64,000 bases of DNA, taken from Hymenobacter metallilatus (GTDB lineage Bacteria; Bacteroidota; Bacteroidia; Cytophagales; Hymenobacteraceae). The stretch covers positions 558,001-622,000 of the forward strand of contig NZ_RWIS01000001.1 in NCBI RefSeq assembly GCF_003944705.1, written 5' to 3'. How positions within the stretch are numbered: position 1 is the stretch's first letter; each line of letters opens with the position of its first letter. The translations under genes were made by a program, and so were the position numbers. Below, piece by piece: positions 61,027-64,000 of this stretch. Under the pieces are notes generated by a model. The model ran no database searches, was not told the DNA's origin, and worked only from the letters and a program-made list of their open reading frames with translations.

Positions 61027-61060
61027 AGGGGGAATGCACTCTGAATAGCACATTCCCCCT
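61027..61060 (-). terminator. Hairpin between the precursors and lanB2
   Basis: AGGGGGAATG at 61027-61036 pairs with CATTCCCCCT at 61051-61060, 22 bases past the second precursor's stop. On the minus strand it is followed by TATTAAAATA. It could be a leaky terminator that favours precursor transcripts. Confidence 0.6.
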
Positions 61061-61081
61061 GTATTATTTCAGCAGGTCAGA

Positions 61082-61255
61082 CTACTCCGACAGCTCGGCT
61101 TCGGCCTGGGTTTTAGAGCAGGAACCGCTACCGGTAATGCACGAAATACCAGCAGCAGCGGCGCCACCTTCAATTTCCTGCAGTTGCTCGTCCGTCAGGT
61201 TTGCAACAATTTCTTTGCTCAGTTCCAGCTGGTCAGCGAGGGTTACCTTTTTCAT
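61082..61255 (-). CDS. Lanthipeptide precursor A1
   Basis: A 57-residue peptide: a 31-residue leader (MKKVTLADQLELSKEIVANL, then DEQLQEIEGG) with a double-glycine C39 site, then a 26-residue core, AAAAGISCITGSGSCSKTQ followed by AEAELSE. The core has two Cys and six Ser/Thr. LanB could dehydrate Ser/Thr and rings could form with the two Cys. The core is identical to that of A2, and the leader differs at a few positions (T/S, I/V, V/I, N/S, T/N). ATG at 61255, TAG at 61082-61084. Co-transcribed with A2 and the biosynthesis genes. Confidence 0.85.
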   Translation of the reverse strand: MKKVTLADQLELSKEIVANLTDEQLQEIEGGAAAAGISCITGSGSCSKTQAEAELSE

Positions 61256-61313
61256 GTTGGTAGGATGTAAATGGGAGTTGAAAAGAAAAAAACAAGCAAC
61301 GAATCAAGTCAGG

Positions 61314-61487
61314 CTATTCCGACAGCTCAGCTTCGGCCTGAGTTTTGGAGCAGGAACCGCTACCCGTGATACACGAAATACCGGCTGCGGCAGCGCCACC
61401 TTCAATTTCCTGCAGCTGCTCATCGTTGAGGCTTGCAATTACTTCTTTGCTCAGCTCCAGCTGATCGGCGAGGGATACTTTTTTCAT
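61314..61487 (-). CDS. Lanthipeptide precursor A2
   Basis: A 57-residue peptide with the leader MKKVSLADQLELSKEVIASL, then NDEQLQEIEGG, and a core identical to A1 in all 26 residues. The leader motif (LELSKEV...L.DEQLQEI) resembles the F/L-x-L-D-type leaders recognised by LanB. ATG at 61487; the frame runs 15 codons upstream but that part is not shared with A1. It lies 58 bases before A1 on the same strand. Having two copies could raise dosage or allow the leaders to be read by different enzymes (lanB1, lanB2). Confidence 0.85.
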   Translation of the reverse strand: MKKVSLADQLELSKEVIASLNDEQLQEIEGGAAAAGISCITGSGSCSKTQAEAELSE

Positions 61488-61625
61488 GGGAAAAGTTTGT
61501 TTTTGGAAATAGATTGGGAAACAAAACACCAAGGCTACTTAACCGGTCGTAAGTGGCAATTGATGGCACTGTACCTGCGCGTGGCCAACACACAAGTATT
61601 TTTAGAGATGCACAACTAATTAGTG

Positions 61626-61784
61626 CTATATATCATCGTCCTCGTCCAGGGCAGTATCGAAATCCAGAAAATCAAGCATCTGGTCTTCGCCGCCGCCGCC
61701 TAATACCATCGACAATTCTTTTTCGTCGAAGATTTTAAAATCAAATTCTCCAAACTGCTGTTTGCTTTCATTAAAATTTTTCAT
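61626..61784 (-). CDS. Acidic double-glycine peptide
   Basis: A 52-residue peptide. The leader half MKNFNESKQQFGEFDFKIFD, EKELSMVLGG has the ELSxxxLGG ending of C39-processed leaders. The 22-residue tail after it is strongly acidic (GGEDQMLDFLDFDTALDEDDDI would be 22 residues: positions 31-52, with ten Asp/Glu) and has no Ser or Cys and a single Thr. It is therefore no lanthipeptide core. It is the first gene after the predicted promoter. It may be a signal, immunity or carrier peptide. ATG at 61784. Confidence 0.65.
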   Translation of the reverse strand: MKNFNESKQQFGEFDFKIFDEKELSMVLGGGGEDQMLDFLDFDTALDEDDDI

Positions 61785-61915
61785 GACCTCGTGGGTTATA
61801 CCAGACAATCAAACTCCAATGCAGCAATTCAGCAGTACATTAATTTGTAGTTGCTATCAGGCAAATAGTGAGTAGTGCCTGGTAGCTGCTGCGGCTGCCA
61901 CTGTTATTGTTGATT

Positions 61916-61945
61916 CAAAAGTATGGGCTGCCTCCTGCTACCAAA
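61916..61945 (-). promoter_or_regulatory. Predicted promoter of the lanthipeptide operon
   Basis: Minus strand TACTTTTG (61916-61923) matches TAnnTTTG exactly and TTTG lies at 61942-61945, 18 bases upstream. The first gene's ATG is about 130 bases downstream, so there is a leader of roughly that length. Confidence 0.6.
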
Positions 61946-62015
61946 TTTTAATACACCACCTGCCCATTTCGCAGGACCAACACCCCCAAAACCTGACTTT
62001 TGGGGCATAAAAAAA

Positions 62016-62050
62016 CCTGCTGCGGGGCACACGAATACCACCGCAGCAGG
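62016..62050 (-). terminator. Intrinsic terminator of coaE
   Basis: CCTGCTGCGG (62016-62025) pairs with CCGCAGCAGG (62041-62050). On the minus strand a run of T's follows, 49 bases past the coaE stop. A smaller stem is next to it at 61984-62006. Confidence 0.8.
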
Positions 62051-62098
62051 AATGAGATTAGTCCCCCGAAAATTCGTTTCGGGGCGGGCAAACCGCCG

Positions 62099-62701
62099 CT
62101 ACCCGGCCAGCCGGCAGAAAGCCTGGTCCAGCTCCAGCACCTGCGGAATCAGCAGGTGCTGGTCGTCGTTAAGTAGCACGTAATTGGCGCGCTGCCGCTT
62201 CTCCTCCTCGCTCAGCTGCTTGCCCATGATGTTCTGAATGTCGTCGGGGGTGCGGTGCGGGTCGCGGCGCAGCACCCGGGCCTGGCGAATTTCCAAAGGA
62301 GCAAACACCGTAATAATCCGGTCCAGCTGACGGTAGGCCCCGGACTCGTAGAGTAAAGCGGCTTCCTTCAGCACGTAGGTATGGCCCTCGGTCCGGCGGG
62401 CGGCGGCCCAGCCGGCAAAATCCTGGCCCACGTGCGGGTGTACCAGCGCATTGAGGCGGGCCAGATGCACGGGGTCGGGAAAGGCTACCTGAGCCAGATA
62501 TGTGCGGTTCAGCAGGCCCTGGGCGTCAAAGGTTTCGGGGCCGAAGGTGGCCCGCAACTCGTCGCGCAGCTGCGGGTTATGGGCCATTACCCACTTGGCG
62601 CGGGCATCCGAATCGTACACCGGCACCCCCAGCGTCTGAAACAGCCGGCATACCACGCTTTTGCCGGAGCCGATTCCGCCCGTAATTCCGATTTGCAGCA
62701 T
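62099..62701 (-). CDS. coaE: Dephospho-CoA kinase
   Basis: A 200-residue cytoplasmic kinase that phosphorylates the ribose 3'-OH of dephospho-CoA, the last step of coenzyme A synthesis. The P-loop ITGGIGSGKS is at residues 5-14, the CoA-binding VYDSDARAKWVM follows, and the lid region VFAPLEIRQARVLRRD and NYVLLNDDQ are conserved. ATG at 62701 (MLQIGITGG); the frame stays open upstream through the heptamer repeat but does not resemble the family there. It is downstream of the YbbR-like gene on the same strand. Confidence 0.95.
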   Translation of the reverse strand: MLQIGITGGIGSGKSVVCRLFQTLGVPVYDSDARAKWVMAHNPQLRDELRATFGPETFDAQGLLNRTYLAQVAFPDPVHLARLNALVHPHVGQDFAGWAAARRTEGHTYVLKEAALLYESGAYRQLDRIITVFAPLEIRQARVLRRDPHRTPDDIQNIMGKQLSEEEKRQRANYVLLNDDQHLLIPQVLELDQAFCRLAG

Positions 62702-62720
62702 ACTGCGGTGAGAGTTGAGT

Positions 62721-62789
62721 GATGAAGGATGAAGGATGAAGGATAAAGGATGAAGGATGAAGGATGAAGGATGAAGGATGAAGGATGAG
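62721..62789. repeat. Tandem heptamer repeat (GATGAAG)
   Basis: About nine to ten copies of the 7-base unit ATGAAGG/GATGAAG, with one variant (ATAAAGG), 19 bases before the coaE start. Read in frame with coaE on the minus strand it encodes SSFILHP repeats, which are not conserved. It could vary in copy number and so affect coaE expression. Confidence 0.9.
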
Positions 62790-62911
62790 AAGGGGAAGAG
62801 TGTAGTGTAAGGTGACAGAGGTGAAGCATATGCCGGGCTGCCAGGTACGCCACTCGGGCGTCCTTGTTCCAGCATACATATTCATCATTCAACTTACCTA
62901 CCGCAACTCAC

Positions 62912-63865
62912 TTACCGCACTTTCACGCCCCGCGTCAGCACCAGATAGCCCCGGGCCTGGGCCGGTTTTTCGGAGAGAAAGGGACGCAGACTGGAGTCCT
63001 GATTGGTGAACTGCCCGAAATGGAGCTGCACCCGCACCTGCTCGGGCCGGAACCCAACGGTATCCTCAGGAAAAAACTGCAGCTGTACCTGCACTCTGGC
63101 CGGCGAAAAGCGGTAGGTACGACCCGTTGGGGCATCCAGCAGCTCCGGCACTACCTCCACCGGAATAGTTACCATAGGCCGCCGGAGCAGGCGTACCCGT
63201 ACATCCTGCACGTTGGTTTGCACCAGCTCCGGCCCGCCAATCGGCACCCGAATATCCCCCGTAGTGGAGCCGGCCGGGGCCTGGGGCAGGTGTACCGGGT
63301 AAGGATTGGGCAGCGTCCGGATTTTGCTTTCCGGACCCCGAAAAATAATCTGAGCGGGCTCAAACCGGGCATCGTAGGGCAGAGCCAGGCCATTGGTGGC
63401 CGGGCTCAGGGCCAGAGCCACCCGGCGGCTCACCAGCCGGTCCAGCTCCACCCACAACGTATCAGAAAGCAGGTAGTTGAACTGCAGACCTTCCATGGCC
63501 TGCTGTAAAGCCGGCCGCAGGGCCCGGGCCGTGAGGTAACGGGTGGTGGCGGGCGTGCTCAGCGTCAGCTCAGCCGGCTTCACGTCCAGCAGCAGCTGCC
63601 GGCGCAGCAGCTTCCAGCCGCGGCCGGTTACGTTCACGGGCACCTCCGTGGGCAGGGGCTGCACCGGAATAAACCGGCTTTCATCGTAGCGCCAGGCCAG
63701 AGGGTAGGTAATGCGGGTAGTGTAGGTTTTGTTGAGGGCATTGAGCAGCCAAAAGGTGCTGGCTACCAGAAAACACGCCGTTACGGCCCGCCAATAGCTC
63801 CGCTCCTGCCCGTAAAACGGGTTAATAAACCAGCGTAGCCAACGGGTAGGATGAACAGATGACAC
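62912..63865 (-). CDS. YbbR-like domain-containing protein
   Basis: A 317-residue protein with one N-terminal membrane helix (YWRAVTACFLVASTFWLLNAL, about residues 24-44). The exported beta-rich part has repeated YbbR-type segments (VPVNVTGRGWKLLRRQLLLDV, and later EVVPELLDAPTGRTYRFSP, VQVQLQFFPEDTVG). YbbR proteins include CdaR, a regulator of diadenylate cyclase in Firmicutes; whether that applies here is unknown. Its co-location with coaE is common in Bacteroidota, to my recollection. It is the first gene of a minus-strand pair with coaE. Confidence 0.85.
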   Translation of the reverse strand: MSSVHPTRWLRWFINPFYGQERSYWRAVTACFLVASTFWLLNALNKTYTTRITYPLAWRYDESRFIPVQPLPTEVPVNVTGRGWKLLRRQLLLDVKPAELTLSTPATTRYLTARALRPALQQAMEGLQFNYLLSDTLWVELDRLVSRRVALALSPATNGLALPYDARFEPAQIIFRGPESKIRTLPNPYPVHLPQAPAGSTTGDIRVPIGGPELVQTNVQDVRVRLLRRPMVTIPVEVVPELLDAPTGRTYRFSPARVQVQLQFFPEDTVGFRPEQVRVQLHFGQFTNQDSSLRPFLSEKPAQARGYLVLTRGVKVR

Positions 63866-63951
63866 AATAAACCAGGTGATGAGGCTGGCAAGGTACTAAC
63901 CTGCCGGCTCCCACGCTACTACAGCGCACACCCCGCAGCTATGCTTTGGCC

Positions 63952-63998
63952 ACAAAAGCGTGTACCCCAAAGCACAGCTTTGGGGTACACGCTTTTGT
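63952..63998. terminator. Strong hairpin at the window end
   Basis: Arms 63952-63973 and 63977-63998 are perfect 22-bp reverse complements around a 3-base loop. It lies about 90 bases upstream of the YbbR-like gene and probably ends a gene beyond the window, in either direction. Confidence 0.7.
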
Positions 63999-64000
63999 AG

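Noticed and set aside
62702..62875. Coding use of the heptamer repeat as an N-terminal extension of coaE
   Set aside because: The extension translates to low-complexity SSFILHP repeats that no dephospho-CoA kinase has, and the ATG at 62701 gives a perfect family start.

Overview
The window looks like a chromosomal segment of a high-GC Bacteroidota bacterium, most likely Hymenobacter or a close relative. This rests on the gene families present (MuiA-like DUF4139, AsmA, LpxR-like, TerB-like, CarboxypepD_reg-like proteins, an outer-membrane beta-barrel of the OMP_b-brl_3 type, a C39 PCAT transporter, LytTR systems), on several start-proximal TAnnTTTG boxes typical of the Bacteroidota sigma factor, and on dispersed palindromic repeats of the GTCATTCCGAGCG...GAGGAATCT / GTCATCCTGAGC...GAAGGACCTT kind. 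Genus assignment is inference.

Region 1 (0-13.6 kb) is mostly housekeeping: a free-methionine-sulfoxide reductase, a divergent adenylosuccinate-synthetase paralogue, a VWA protein next to a J-domain/pseudokinase protein, phospholipid genes (psd, cdsA) around a glutamate dehydrogenase, a CPBP protease, dusB, a DMT exporter, a lipoprotein and an LpxR-like lipid A deacylase. Region 2 (13.7-21.2 kb) has a REP-associated transposase beside one of the palindromic repeats, a 1619-residue helicase-nuclease and an amino-acid permease. Region 3 (21.7-36.5 kb) has three tandem paralogues with a Cys-rich N-terminal domain and a carboxypeptidase-regulatory-like domain, a hydratase-like lipoprotein, a sensor kinase, hemA, an ArsR-type regulator, a second Glu/Leu-dehydrogenase-family gene, an MscS channel, a MuiA-like protein, a TerB-like protein and an AsmA protein. 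Region 4 (36.7-43.2 kb) has twin tRNA-Val genes, three membrane glycosyltransferase-like proteins and an acyltransferase-like protein.

Region 5 (43.2-61.9 kb) is the most distinctive part: a class I lanthipeptide-type RiPP locus. On the minus strand a predicted promoter at 61.9 kb drives a short acidic double-glycine peptide, two precursors with identical 26-residue cores and slightly diverged leaders, then lanB2, a short HlyD-like protein, an outer-membrane beta-barrel receptor, a LanC-like protein and a C39-peptidase ABC transporter. A repeat separates these from a helical protein of unknown function and a second full-length lanB. A LytS/LytTR pair lies between lanB1 and a second LanC-like gene, which is preceded by a 46-residue, cysteine-free, Ser/Thr-rich precursor-like peptide that I found by direct translation of the minus strand. 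Both LanC-like proteins lack the zinc-ligand residues of the canonical cyclase, so the way (or whether) thioether rings are closed here is an open question.

Region 6 (62.1-64 kb) has coaE and a YbbR-like protein with a heptamer tandem repeat upstream of coaE and a strong hairpin at the window end. All functional statements are from reading motifs and family resemblance; no database search was run.
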